From contig JAWQUS010000016.1 in assembly GCA_036365455.1 (NCBI GenBank), forward strand, positions 12,175,001 through 12,239,000: a stretch of 64,000 bases of DNA, written 5' to 3'. The position numbers were made by a program, and so were the translations under genes. The notes beneath the pieces were generated by a model, which did no database searches, was not told the origin of the DNA, and saw nothing but the letters and a program-made list of their open reading frames with translations. Below, piece after piece: positions 61,501-64,000 of this stretch (position 1 is its first letter; each line of letters opens with the position of its first letter). Source of the DNA: Macrosoma leucophasiata (Eukaryota > Arthropoda > Insecta > Lepidoptera > Hedylidae).

Positions 61501-64000
61501 TTGGAAAATTCGTAATCGTAGTGGGGTCGGTGAATCGCGCACTAAGACATCTATTCTGATTAATATCTTCTGATTAATTACACACATGTAACCTTGCCTA
61601 CCAATTGAACATCGCTAAACGCGTGAGTCGTTAGGATTATTTAAAAACAAACAATTGATAGATAGTTATCAAAGAACAGTCCGAGTCAAAAAAGTCCGAT
61701 ATCTATCGCGAGCGGAGTACTCATTAAGGACTCCGGGTAAATAAATTGAATATTTGTATTCCCAAATGATAGAACGGACTGAATGACCAGAAAAGTCCGG
61801 CTTCCACTGCGAGAAAGTAATGCGCCAGAAATAGACAAAGTTTCTGACAAACGGTAAGGAATCCCTTTAAATTAATGAGTAATTGACTTGCATTTCCAAC
61901 AACAAAGAATTTTGTACGACCATGCTTTAACGAACTCGTTGCAATCTCTTTTTAGTAGTTCGATCCCACTTCACCCATTCACCTTTTTCTCTGTAGAAAG
62001 TAGTAAAAACTCTGACAAAATGACACCGTTACGCTTCCGAGCGATACCTAGCGGTTATTTCCACCAACAAATAGTCGAGCAGAAAAGACTAAGTGAGGAT
62101 CCAAGAAATTAGCAGAAAAAGTTGAAATAAGGTCGCTCAATTATAGGGAGCGAAGTAGTGTCATTAATAGCTGTCATATCGCAATGACAAATTACATGGT
62201 AGCGTTTCCAAAGAAGAAAAGGATGGTGGGGCGTAACGAACGGGCAATAGTGGTTTAAACGCTACGGTATAGTCTGTCAAAACTGTTCACGGAAATGTAA
62301 ACTTTTTTTAAGGATTATGTTCCGTTTAGCCACTTCCGCCTCATTATCCTCTTTCGCGGACAAAACCCCTAATGGTGGTCAAACAGAAAGGTTGAACCGC
62401 TAAAATGGGCAACGCGACACCACGCCAGTGTTAATTTAAATAAAGTCTACTCTTCTTTTTAAGTCAGTTAGTTGGGTAAGTTAAGTCAATGTATAGGTAC
62501 ATCGTGATATTGACGTCGCCGTCGCAACGGTTTTATGATTCGGGAAGAATATTTATTTTAATTACTTACTATTACTAGTAGAGTTGAACATACCTTTTGT
62601 GAAAAAGACGCTGATCAAGAAACTGAACGACAACGACGCAATCATAAACAGTACCATAAAGAATAACAGAACTGACCATGGGGTGAATGTTAGTACTGAA
62701 TATCCATCCCCAGCTTCAGTTGAATTGAAGGGTATCTAAAATATAAATATTAGTGTATAGTATTATATTGACAAAGGTTCCACGAAATAGTTACAATTAT
62801 CATAACATTATAGTAGAGACCCAATAAAAAAGGGATAGGCAAGTACAAAGTGCCTTATACTTAAGTTTGGGAATCAATGATGACAGGTTAAGTCTTCTAA
62901 GGGTCAGTAAAGTCATCATCATAGACATCATTGCAGGCATTGCATTTAATTTAATACTTATGTTTAGCTATAAAGAACCGTAAACAAAGACAACCTCATA
63001 AAATAAGTTGGTTGTATTCACAATACTTTTTTATTTTGACCTGTGTGATCCAGTATTCAGATAATATAATAATATTACATTTATTTATCTACCATCACTT
63101 TATTACTACTAAGTACTCATAAAATATAAACAAATAAGATCAATTGAAAGAAAAACAGTATTGTAAATATGTGATTATTTTAATTATTTAATTGAATGTG
63201 AATATGTCTCACCTTGAATAATATGACCATAACAATAACAGAGATAAACAGGTATGAAAACTGTTTTATAAACCAGGCCAGCCAATGAAGCCAAGATGGT
63301 AAGCCCATAATAGTCATGGTTTCCTGTTGAATAGAAATTTATAAAGTTACCTTTGTGTTCTTTGAGGAAAAATTTACATATCATTGAGACATGATAAAGT
63401 TATTGTAACTTGAAGTAATGGCATAGTGTTTTTTTTATGTCATGATGGTGGCAAAAAGCATGCAGTTCATACAGATGACAAGTGAATAGGTATTGTGCCC
63501 TATAGATAAGTGCACAAGAACCGCAGATCTAAATTTAGATTTGTTGCTACCCCTGAGACCTATGCTGTTTTGCCTCTGTAATCGTTTTTTATTATGGGGC
63601 TATACATTAAAAAAGTGTGTAAAATGCAGCTTATTACTTTAAGCACAGTGGAGAAATAATCAACTAAAGTCACGGAAAAGCGCGTATAAAGTGCGGATTA
63701 AGGTCGTACTGTGCTATATCAATTATTAACTGATGGACTTAGCAATAAATCAATTATAAAATCATACCTTCAATTGCATCTCCTTCTCAGCAGTAACCAT
63801 TTTAACAGTATTGACAAATGTATACACAAATGACAGCATGAACATCATAGAAATAAACCTTTCCATAGCCACCAGCAAGTCATCACTTCTATAAGCTTTT
63901 TGTGGCAAGCGTTGCAAGTACACCTCAGTATTTATTGGTTTACCAGTTTTGTTTTTTATAATTTCTTGTGACACTGCATGTTGGACTAGTAAGAACATTT
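20543..64000 (-). CDS. ABCA-subfamily ABC transporter gene 2 (27 exons visible; N terminus beyond window)
   Basis: Spliced minus-strand gene for a full ABCA3-like transporter. Exons in transcript order: 63768->64000, 63213-63323, 62594-62735, 58748-58927, 55854-56066, 55461-55561, 53289-53421, 50269-50498, 46754-46919, 41631-41864, 40690-40831, 40504-40622, 39970-40358, 37729-37938, 35435-35539, 33141-33312, 32249-32374, 31695-31818, 31042-31163, 30654-30778, 29599-29782, 28548-28709, 27881-28038, 27445-27541, 26604-26795, 21551-21653, 20543-20714. After two leading bases they total 4443 nt, 1480 residues plus stop, with no frame break. Layout: TMD1 to about residue 290, NBD1 about 327-580, TMD2 about 690-1125, NBD2 about 1146-1390. 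Both NBDs keep Walker A, Q-loop, signature, Walker B and H-loop residues. Human ABCA3 is about 1700 residues, so about 200 N-terminal residues are probably missing. Substrate unknown; lipid export is the family norm. Confidence 0.93.
20800..21045 (+). repeat. tRNA-headed SINE, second family, copy near gene 2 last exon
   Basis: Body with CCAGTATCTCGGTATC, GCCCGGAGATGTAAACAGGC, GGGCCAAAACGTAACCGGCG and GCATGCAATTACATC. The head is worn (TTCGATTCCTGTGTC). Confidence 0.6.
21240..21505 (-). repeat. CTAGC-terminated repeat, inverted copy
   Basis: Contains CAATTGCTGTTCGTTAGTCT, AAAACCACAATTTCATTTTC and ends TTTGCCAGGTCAGCTAGTAT. The same family in plus orientation is at 43204-43450 and, split by a mariner, at 51107-51168 plus 52122-52300. 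Confidence 0.6.
21551..21653 (-). CDS. ABCA gene 2: C-terminal to NBD2
   Basis: The acceptor is TTTACAG and the donor GTAAG. It encodes [20 protein letters not shown] and [13 protein letters not shown]. The phase (2) joins the last exon. It is homologous to gene 1 exon k. Confidence 0.9.
22384..22575. mobile_element. MITE with GGGGGCCGACCGCCTAAC ends
   Basis: 18-bp perfect inverted ends, with a further internal pairing of ATGCTTTCGTTTA-type sequence. It splits a copy of the dispersed ~270-bp repeat (22305-22383 and 22577-22616). CAG on each side may be a 3-bp duplication. Confidence 0.7.
22684..24789 (-). pseudogene. LINE reverse transcriptase and C-terminal domain, broken frames
   Basis: Ordered motifs on the minus strand: [70 protein letters not shown] and the active-site box as YEDD, then [20 protein letters not shown] and [10 protein letters not shown]. 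The three frame segments (23890-24789, 23436-23855, 22684-23601) do not join, and an inverted micro-duplication sits just before the YxDD box. Confidence 0.87.
24812..25560 (-). pseudogene. LINE endonuclease domain, broken frame
   Basis: Two overlapping frames. The first carries [18 protein letters not shown] and [20 protein letters not shown], the second [28 protein letters not shown] and [15 protein letters not shown] and SDH are apurinic-endonuclease-type motifs. A frame change near 25300-25387 inactivates it. Confidence 0.8.
25871..26603. other. Intron remainder upstream of the LINE
   Basis: Gene 2 intron. 25871-26240 is moderately GC-rich and may be 5' LINE sequence; the rest is AT-rich with a near-repeat of the text around CGTTTTGAACGGGACAGTCC (26300) at 26515. 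No gene recognised. Confidence 0.35.
26604..26795 (-). CDS. ABCA gene 2: NBD2 H-loop
   Basis: The acceptor is TTTGCAG and the donor GTGTGC. It encodes [40 protein letters not shown] and [14 protein letters not shown]. With the preceding exon it totals 289 nt, as in gene 1. Confidence 0.95.
26868..27132 (+). repeat. Dispersed ~270-bp repeat, copy B
   Basis: Nearly complete copy of the family first seen at 1833, ending in GGAGCTCTACCACCAG. It lies in the intron between the signature and H-loop exons of NBD2, gene 2, about 70 nt from the acceptor. Confidence 0.7.
27445..27541 (-). CDS. ABCA gene 2: NBD2 signature and Walker B
   Basis: The acceptor is TTTACAG and the donor GTATGCG. It encodes [20 protein letters not shown] (signature) and [10 protein letters not shown] (Walker B). 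It ends in phase 1 inside the D-loop glycine, 26 nt before the matching intron in gene 1. Confidence 0.95.
27881..28038 (-). CDS. ABCA gene 2: NBD2 Q-loop
   Basis: The acceptor is CTTTACAG and the donor GTTGGT. It encodes [20 protein letters not shown] and on to HYDKK. It is 158 nt, phase identical to gene 1 exon h. Confidence 0.95.
28548..28709 (-). CDS. ABCA gene 2: NBD2 Walker A
   Basis: The acceptor is ATATATAG and the donor GTGAGTA. It encodes [20 protein letters not shown] (P-loop) and [17 protein letters not shown]. It is 162 nt, as in gene 1. Confidence 0.96.
28912..29053. mobile_element. 142-bp MITE with CCCTTATTCATAAACG ends
   Basis: 16-bp perfect inverted ends at 28912-28927 and 29038-29053, with inner pairing of TTATAGCTAAAG and TATAGCTAAAAC pieces. 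It lies in an intron of gene 2. A clear target duplication is not seen. Confidence 0.65.
29290..29593 (-). repeat. Dispersed ~270-bp repeat, copy C, plus homopolymer
   Basis: Inverted, near-complete copy followed by an A run at about 29571-29593 that abuts the splice donor of exon 29599-29782. On the gene strand the donor GTGAG is followed by a T run and then the repeat. Confidence 0.7.
29599..29782 (-). CDS. ABCA gene 2: linker into NBD2
   Basis: The acceptor is GTCTACAG and the donor GTGAG, followed at once by about 20 T on the minus strand and a dispersed repeat. It encodes a charged linker and [20 protein letters not shown], the first NBD2 strand, matching gene 1 exon f. Confidence 0.94.
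29885..30115 (+). repeat. CTGT-tract repeat ending TACGGAACCCTACAC
   Basis: Shares AAGGTTCCCTTATAGC, the CCGTCTGTCTGTCTGTC tract and AAACTACGGAACCCTACAC with 60775-61430. A common lepidopteran repeat; class not determined. Confidence 0.5.
30654..30778 (-). CDS. ABCA gene 2: last TMD2 helix
   Basis: The acceptor is ACTTTCAG and the donor GTGAGTT. It encodes [20 protein letters not shown], then a helix ending KEYEVINK. It is 125 nt, the same as gene 1 exon e. Confidence 0.94.
31042..31163 (-). CDS. ABCA gene 2: Cys-rich extracytoplasmic loop
   Basis: The acceptor is GTTTTAG and the donor GTAAGTG. It encodes [20 protein letters not shown] and [17 protein letters not shown]. Six cysteines suggest disulfides. 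N-x-S/T sequons (NCS, NFT) are present. Confidence 0.89.
31589..31638. repeat. Hairpin with 22-bp arms
   Basis: ATAGTGCCTCGTCCGAGACG and its complement, one mismatch, around a 6-nt loop (ATGTTT). In an AT-rich intron of gene 2. Confidence 0.65.
31695..31818 (-). CDS. ABCA gene 2: TMD2
   Basis: The acceptor is TTTCCAG and the donor GTGAGTA. It encodes [20 protein letters not shown] and [20 protein letters not shown]. It is homologous in position to gene 1 exon c ([10 protein letters not shown]). Confidence 0.91.
32249..32374 (-). CDS. ABCA gene 2: TMD2 helices
   Basis: The acceptor is TTTACAG and the donor GTGAGTT. It encodes [20 protein letters not shown], then a loop and a helix ending CFVNIFVG. 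It is 126 nt, identical in length to gene 1 exon b. Confidence 0.92.
32465..32590. repeat. LINE-tail-like lepidopteran repeat
   Basis: CATCATCACTCCAGCCGAAT, GACGTCCACGGCTGGACAAA and CCTTCCCCAAAGACGCCCAC resemble a very common lepidopteran retroelement 3' end. The following 250 nt may belong to it. Confidence 0.5.
33141..33312 (-). CDS. ABCA gene 2: TMD2 exon [10 protein letters not shown]
   Basis: The acceptor is ACACAG and the donor GTACGA. It encodes [20 protein letters not shown], then [20 protein letters not shown]. It is 172 nt, the same as exon a of gene 1 and clearly homologous. GC content is high against AT-rich introns. Confidence 0.95.
33313..34600. other. Gene 2 intron without recognised gene
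   Basis: 33330-33560 is GC-rich, with CGTGGTACGGCATGG-type and TTCGGCACACAGAATG sequence that reads like transposon-derived DNA. 33560-34600 is AT-rich with no feature I can support. Confidence 0.4.
34619..34950. mobile_element. hAT-type MITE with perfect 8-bp target duplication
   Basis: 332 bp with ends CAGAGGTTCCCAAAC and the complement of TTTGGGAATCACTG, flanked by GTCTAGAG at 34611-34618 and 34951-34958. CAG.G.TTCCCAAA ends with an 8-bp duplication are typical of non-autonomous hAT elements. In the intron between gene 2 exons 35435-35539 and 33141-33312. Confidence 0.82.
35435..35539 (-). CDS. ABCA gene 2: TMD2 helix
   Basis: The acceptor is CTTTTAG and the donor GTATTTT. It encodes [20 protein letters not shown] and a hydrophobic run ending FVIK, directly followed in frame by [10 protein letters not shown]. 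It is 105 nt, phase 0 at both ends. Confidence 0.92.
35540..37728. other. Gene 2 intron
   Basis: Mostly AT-rich. Holds a worn dispersed repeat (35800-36010) and a repeat with CAGGTGCCTCACGGGATAGG at 37035-37145, related to those at 42540 and 53600. Nothing else supported. Confidence 0.4.
37729..37938 (-). CDS. ABCA gene 2: TMD2 extracytoplasmic loop
   Basis: The acceptor is TTATTAG and the donor GTAAGTT. It encodes [20 protein letters not shown] and [15 protein letters not shown]. 'WFNN..YH..P..L...NNA.LR' is conserved in the TMD2 loop of ABCA proteins. It is 210 nt, phase 0 at both ends. Confidence 0.94.
37939..39969. other. Gene 2 intron
   Basis: AT-rich, with worn copies of the dispersed repeat (38195-38300 and 39200-39420) and no protein gene recognised. 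Confidence 0.4.
39200..39420 (-). repeat. Dispersed ~270-bp repeat, older copy G
   Basis: Recognisable through GGAGCTCGAGGACGAAGGCA, CACCGCATTACCTAAT and AAATGGTAGTGTTCAGCACT, with more substitutions than copies B-D. Related decayed pieces occur at about 17530-17690, 30195-30400, 32030-32215, 35800-36010, 38195-38300, 46040-46135, 50568-50790 and 63445-63620. Confidence 0.55.
39970..40358 (-). CDS. ABCA gene 2: first TMD2 helix and start of the large loop
   Basis: The acceptor is TTTCAG and the donor GTGAGTA. It encodes [20 protein letters not shown], a helix ([19 protein letters not shown]) and a long extracytoplasmic stretch containing LGKFYLKL. It is 389 nt, the longest exon seen. The 'G..L...Q..AM..K' start is the family pattern. 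Confidence 0.92.
40504..40622 (-). CDS. ABCA gene 2: variable inter-domain linker
   Basis: The acceptor is TTATTCAG and the donor GTATTTA. Only one frame joins both neighbours. It encodes a hydrophilic, unconserved stretch ([20 protein letters not shown]), as expected for the linker between the two halves. Confidence 0.82.
40690..40831 (-). CDS. ABCA gene 2: region after NBD1
   Basis: The acceptor is TGACAG and the donor GTAAGT. It encodes [20 protein letters not shown] and [17 protein letters not shown]. The 'S.G.S.T.LEEVF' box is conserved after NBD1 in ABCA proteins. It ends in phase 2. Confidence 0.94.
41215..41535 (-). repeat. tRNA-headed SINE, second family, well-preserved copy
   Basis: Minus-strand head with AGTCTAGTGGTAGCAGGCC and B-box GGGTTCGATTCCCGG. 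The body includes CCAGTACCTCGGAGTTTAG, the GCCCGGAGATGTCAACAGGC box and a GCATGCATTTACC end. Confidence 0.65.
41631..41864 (-). CDS. ABCA gene 2: NBD1 H-loop
   Basis: The acceptor is ACCATAG and the donor GTAATTA. It encodes [20 protein letters not shown] (switch histidine), [33 protein letters not shown] and an ABCA-type regulatory stretch. ABCA3 has the same order of motifs. Confidence 0.95.
42540..42665 (+). repeat. Repeat with CAGGTCCCTAACGGG head
   Basis: Shares TCACGTCAGGTCCCTAACGG, GCGCCAGATATCCCGG and CCTAAGACTTTTGACCCC with 53600-53760, and a shorter match with 37035-37145. Probably one SINE-like family. Confidence 0.55.
43204..43450 (+). repeat. CTAGC-terminated repeat, plus copy
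   Basis: From CTAGCTGACCCGGCAAACTT to CGAACAGCAATTGATTTTTA. Inverted copy at 21240-21505; the copy at 51107 is interrupted by a mariner. Confidence 0.6.
43456..43642 (+). repeat. Near-identical repeat pair, unit 1
   Basis: 187 bp beginning ACTAGCGGCCCGCCCCGG and ending TTATATATATTAAGAT. Unit 2 differs by one substitution and a 2-nt deletion. Confidence 0.75.
43732..43916 (+). repeat. Near-identical repeat pair, unit 2
   Basis: 185-bp copy of unit 1, separated from it by 89 bp. The near identity points to a recent tandem duplication or two recent insertions. A related start occurs at 52677. Confidence 0.75.
44340..44965 (+). mobile_element. 3' fragment of a LINE
   Basis: 44414-44653 encodes a typical LINE reverse-transcriptase C terminus ([50 protein letters not shown]). 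It is followed by an AT-rich tail ending in (TGAAT)n. 5'-truncated, plus strand, antisense to gene 2. Confidence 0.7.
45150..45300 (-). repeat. Duplicated intron flank of the NBD1 Walker B exon
   Basis: This stretch matches 46600-46740, the real exon's 3' intron flank (ACAGTGCGATACTCAT vs ACAGTCCGATATTCGT, GAGCATGCAATA, GAGTCAT, GTGGAATATATT vs GTGGAATCTATT). It shows that the copied unit included exon plus intron, not a processed transcript. Confidence 0.7.
45740..45935 (-). pseudogene. Decayed copy of the NBD1 Walker B exon (gene 2)
   Basis: The plus strand at 45838-45935 repeats the functional exon 46754-46919 (shared GCGGCCGGGTCGAGGC, GGACGT, ACCCACACATCGC, AGCCGAC), and 45805-45837 matches its CTTCTCCTT end. 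Read on the minus strand it has frame breaks and stops, so it is non-coding. It lies in the intron just downstream of the real exon. Confidence 0.78.
46130..46390 (-). pseudogene. Second, more decayed copy of the NBD1 Walker B exon unit
   Basis: 46130-46215 repeats the intron flank (AATAAAATAACAATCAAC, GTGATAGTCGGTG, GAGCAAGCAATA). 46362-46376 keeps CAACCGACAGTCGAC from the functional exon. The rest is unrecognisable. The order along the minus strand is the same as in the other two units, which indicates a tandem triplication. Confidence 0.5.
46754..46919 (-). CDS. ABCA gene 2: NBD1 signature and Walker B
   Basis: The acceptor is TAAACAG and the donor GTACCTT. It encodes [20 protein letters not shown] (signature) and [20 protein letters not shown] (Walker B and D-loop), ending LLQKEKK. 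Downstream in the same intron are two decayed copies of this exon with its flank. Confidence 0.96.
47300..47570 (-). repeat. Dispersed ~270-bp repeat, copy D
   Basis: Inverted, near-complete copy with GAGCTCCAGTGCCGGAG, GCACCACCGCATTACCTAAT and TGCATGATGGTTTGCCACT. High similarity to copy C. Confidence 0.7.
48125..49399 (-). mobile_element. Full-length mariner element, copy 1
   Basis: 1275 bp with inverted ends containing AGGTTGGGGAAAAAGT, flanked by TA (48123-48124 and 49400-49401). Contains a DD34D transposase on the minus strand. Located in the intron between gene 2 exons 50269-50498 and 46754-46919. Copy 2 is at 51171-52119. Confidence 0.9.
48203..49225 (-). pseudogene. Mariner DD34D transposase, inactivated
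   Basis: The reading region from ATG at 49223-49225 to the stop at 48203 is 1023 nt, the usual mariner length. An N-terminal HTH region ([20 protein letters not shown]) is followed by a catalytic domain: D in [11 protein letters not shown] in [12 protein letters not shown], and D in LAPSDFHLF 34 residues later. There is a TGA near 49190 where copy 2 reads TTT, and a frameshift near 48890 at a T run. Confidence 0.88.
49828..49921 (+). repeat. Dispersed ~270-bp repeat, internally deleted copy E
   Basis: Carries both ends of the family (AGTGGCAAACAAGCATGCAG and CTAGAGCTCTACCACCAG) but joins CAGCCT directly to GCGCCCGCGA. This leaves 94 bp and looks like one clean internal deletion. Confidence 0.65.
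50269..50498 (-). CDS. ABCA gene 2: NBD1 Q-loop
   Basis: The acceptor is ATTATTAG and the donor the weaker GTTCGT. It encodes [20 protein letters not shown] and [20 protein letters not shown] (Q-loop), then the helical domain to LLDLEEK. It is 230 nt and the phase joins both neighbours. Confidence 0.95.
51107..52300 (+). repeat. CTAGC-terminated repeat interrupted by mariner copy 2
   Basis: 51107-51170 and 52120-52300 are the two halves of the repeat seen whole at 43204-43450. The break falls at a TA in ...GATATATACGG..., and a mariner occupies the gap. It gives the relative age: repeat first, mariner second. Confidence 0.75.
51171..52119 (-). mobile_element. Mariner, copy 2, internally deleted
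   Basis: 949 bp with both mariner ends; about 326 bp shorter than copy 1. The missing part is the middle of the transposase, including the HHDNARPH region. At the junction (51436-51470) GATCGTACGTGATCCAC-type sequence is repeated. The remaining termini are intact, so it could in principle be mobilised in trans. Confidence 0.87.
52280..52560. repeat. TA microsatellites and a CTAGT repeat
   Basis: (TA)n at about 52301-52318 and about 52515-52558 bracket a short repeat (CTCGTGTCACAGTTTTCGTT to TTTGCCGGGACAGCTAGT). TA tracts seem to be the insertion sites of this family. Confidence 0.65.
53289..53421 (-). CDS. ABCA gene 2: NBD1 Walker A
   Basis: The acceptor is TTTTCAG and the donor GTATTTT. 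It encodes [20 protein letters not shown] and the P-loop in [20 protein letters not shown]. The match to ABCA3-type NBD1 ([17 protein letters not shown]) is close. Confidence 0.96.
53585..53865 (+). repeat. SINE-like repeat with (TG)n start, hairpin and tRNA-like end
   Basis: (TG)n at about 53591-53611, then the CAGGTCCCTAACGGGGTAGG family body, a 65-nt perfect hairpin (53742-53806), then a tRNA-like piece with B-box CGAGTTCGAGTCTCGCC. Not a complete tRNA gene. Confidence 0.6.
53742..53806. repeat. Perfect hairpin, 30-bp arms, 5-nt loop
   Basis: 53742-53771 (TTTGACCCCACCATCAGACA...) pairs without mismatch with 53777-53806, with loop TATTT. The left arm is the normal end of the neighbouring repeat, so the right arm is an inverted copy of it. 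Confidence 0.9.
53866..55460. other. AT-rich gene 2 intron
   Basis: No protein gene recognised. 54392-55240 may be a degenerate relative of the foldback MITE at 16064, since it ends TTTTGGTGCAGCCGAACC, but the left end is weak. Confidence 0.35.
55461..55561 (-). CDS. ABCA gene 2: linker to NBD1
   Basis: The acceptor is GGTTACAG and the donor GTAAGTAAC. It encodes [20 protein letters not shown] and [13 protein letters not shown], the charged linker that leads into the first NBD1 strand. It is 101 nt and ends in phase 0. Confidence 0.92.
55854..56066 (-). CDS. ABCA gene 2: last TMD1 helix
   Basis: The acceptor is TTTCCAG and the donor GTATGTGG on the minus strand. It encodes [20 protein letters not shown], a helix ([20 protein letters not shown]) and [20 protein letters not shown]. 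The 'P..YG.P.PWYF...SYW' motif is the ABCA hallmark before NBD1. Confidence 0.96.
56067..56727. other. AT-rich gene 2 intron
   Basis: No gene or repeat family I can support is visible in this stretch. Confidence 0.35.
56728..56902. repeat. Long hairpin, 73-bp arms
   Basis: 56728-56800 and 56830-56902 are reverse complements with one mismatch seen, around a 29-nt AT-rich loop. The arms are AT-rich (AATTCATAGGATTAATAAGA...). It could be a foldback element or a recent inverted duplication. Confidence 0.88.
56940..57300. repeat. GC-rich minisatellite-like patches
   Basis: 56985-57030 repeats (G)TCCGATGCGG/GACTCG units. 57175-57295 repeats TTCGGCGCGGTCGATTCC and TCGTTCGGCTCCTTTGG units. No complete array or known family. 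A short frame reads [19 protein letters not shown], which looks like a repeat artefact. Confidence 0.45.
57301..58747. other. AT-rich gene 2 intron
   Basis: Contains a partial copy (57515-57675) of the inverted-repeat family at 8210-8410. Otherwise nothing supported. Confidence 0.4.
58748..58927 (-). CDS. ABCA gene 2: TMD1 helices exon
   Basis: The acceptor is TTTCCAG and the donor GTAAGTC on the minus strand. It encodes [20 protein letters not shown] and a second helix ending [19 protein letters not shown]. The family pattern 'A....G...F' is kept. Confidence 0.93.
58928..62593. other. Large gene 2 intron
   Basis: AT-rich, with (AAAT)n near 59989-60008 and the CTGT-tract repeat at 60775-61430. 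The rest shows no gene. A few short open frames lack any recognisable motif. Confidence 0.4.
60775..61430 (+). repeat. CTGT-tract repeat, longer copy
   Basis: Same borders as the 29885-30115 copy, with a longer middle that includes a local duplication of CGCAAAAACTATTGGTA (about 60850 and 60890). No coding capacity seen. In a gene 2 intron. Confidence 0.5.
62594..62735 (-). CDS. ABCA gene 2: TMD1 helix exon
   Basis: The acceptor is ATTTTAG and the donor GTATGT on the minus strand. It encodes [20 protein letters not shown] followed by a hydrophobic helix and [12 protein letters not shown], the conserved ABCA 'F.FL.SVFF.KA' junction completed in the next exon. Confidence 0.94.
63213..63323 (-). 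CDS. ABCA gene 2: TMD1 helix exon
   Basis: The acceptor is CAACAG on the minus strand and the donor GTGAGAC. It encodes [20 protein letters not shown], then [16 protein letters not shown]. 'MxxMGLxxWLHWxAW' is a diagnostic ABCA motif. Confidence 0.95.
63768..64000 (-). CDS. ABCA gene 2 first visible exon: TMD1
   Basis: The exon runs past the window edge. Its donor (GTATGAT on the minus strand) is at 63761-63767. It encodes an extracytoplasmic part ([20 protein letters not shown]) and a helix ([18 protein letters not shown]), then TAEKEMQLK, the ABCA 'EKE..LK' coupling motif just before the next helix. Confidence 0.9.

Overview
The window looks like lepidopteran (moth or butterfly) nuclear DNA. 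The evidence is AT-rich introns packed with short dispersed repeats, tRNA-headed SINEs, MITEs, mariner, piggyBac-like and hAT-type elements and a Jockey-like LINE, together with insect-style multi-exon genes using GT..AG introns. The assignment to Lepidoptera rests on remembered repeat signatures (for example arms carrying CCGCGACTTCGTCC); the species is not determined.

The only host protein-coding content I can support is two ABC transporter subfamily A (ABCA, ABCA3-like) genes arranged tail to tail. Gene 1 runs on the plus strand from 424 to the stop codon at 15702-15704. Its 5' half lies before the window; 12 exons encode 589 residues, covering the second membrane domain and the second nucleotide-binding domain (NBD2). 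Gene 2 runs on the minus strand from beyond 64000 down to the stop at 20543-20545. Its first exons are outside the window; 27 exons encode 1480 residues, covering most of membrane domain 1, NBD1, membrane domain 2 and NBD2. All 39 exons have consensus splice borders, and the phases join without a break: 1770 nt is 590 codons, and 4443 nt after two leading bases is 1481 codons. Both genes therefore look functional. Eight consecutive exons have the same or nearly the same length in the two genes (172/126/121-124/122-131/125/178-184/162/158 nt), so they are paralogues from an inverted duplication.

Region by region: 1-15704 is gene 1, whose introns hold SINEs, hairpins, decayed copies of its own Walker B exon (9463-11620) and a three-level transposon nest (12711-15175). 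15705-20542 is the convergent intergenic or 3' UTR space, with a nested inverted-repeat element and a SINE-like repeat. 20543-33312 holds the C-terminal half of gene 2, with a degenerate 3.2 kb Jockey-like LINE in one intron. 33313-46919 holds linker and NBD1 exons, a hAT MITE, LINE and repeat fragments, and two decayed copies of the NBD1 signature/Walker B exon. 46920-53421 holds two related mariner elements, one full length and one internally deleted. 53422-64000 holds the N-terminal exons of gene 2, a 73-bp-arm hairpin and otherwise mostly AT-rich intron.

No new multi-gene system is visible. The most notable signal is the repeated duplication of the single exon carrying the ABC signature and Walker B motifs, seen independently in both paralogues, together with a 26-nt shift of the adjoining intron position.
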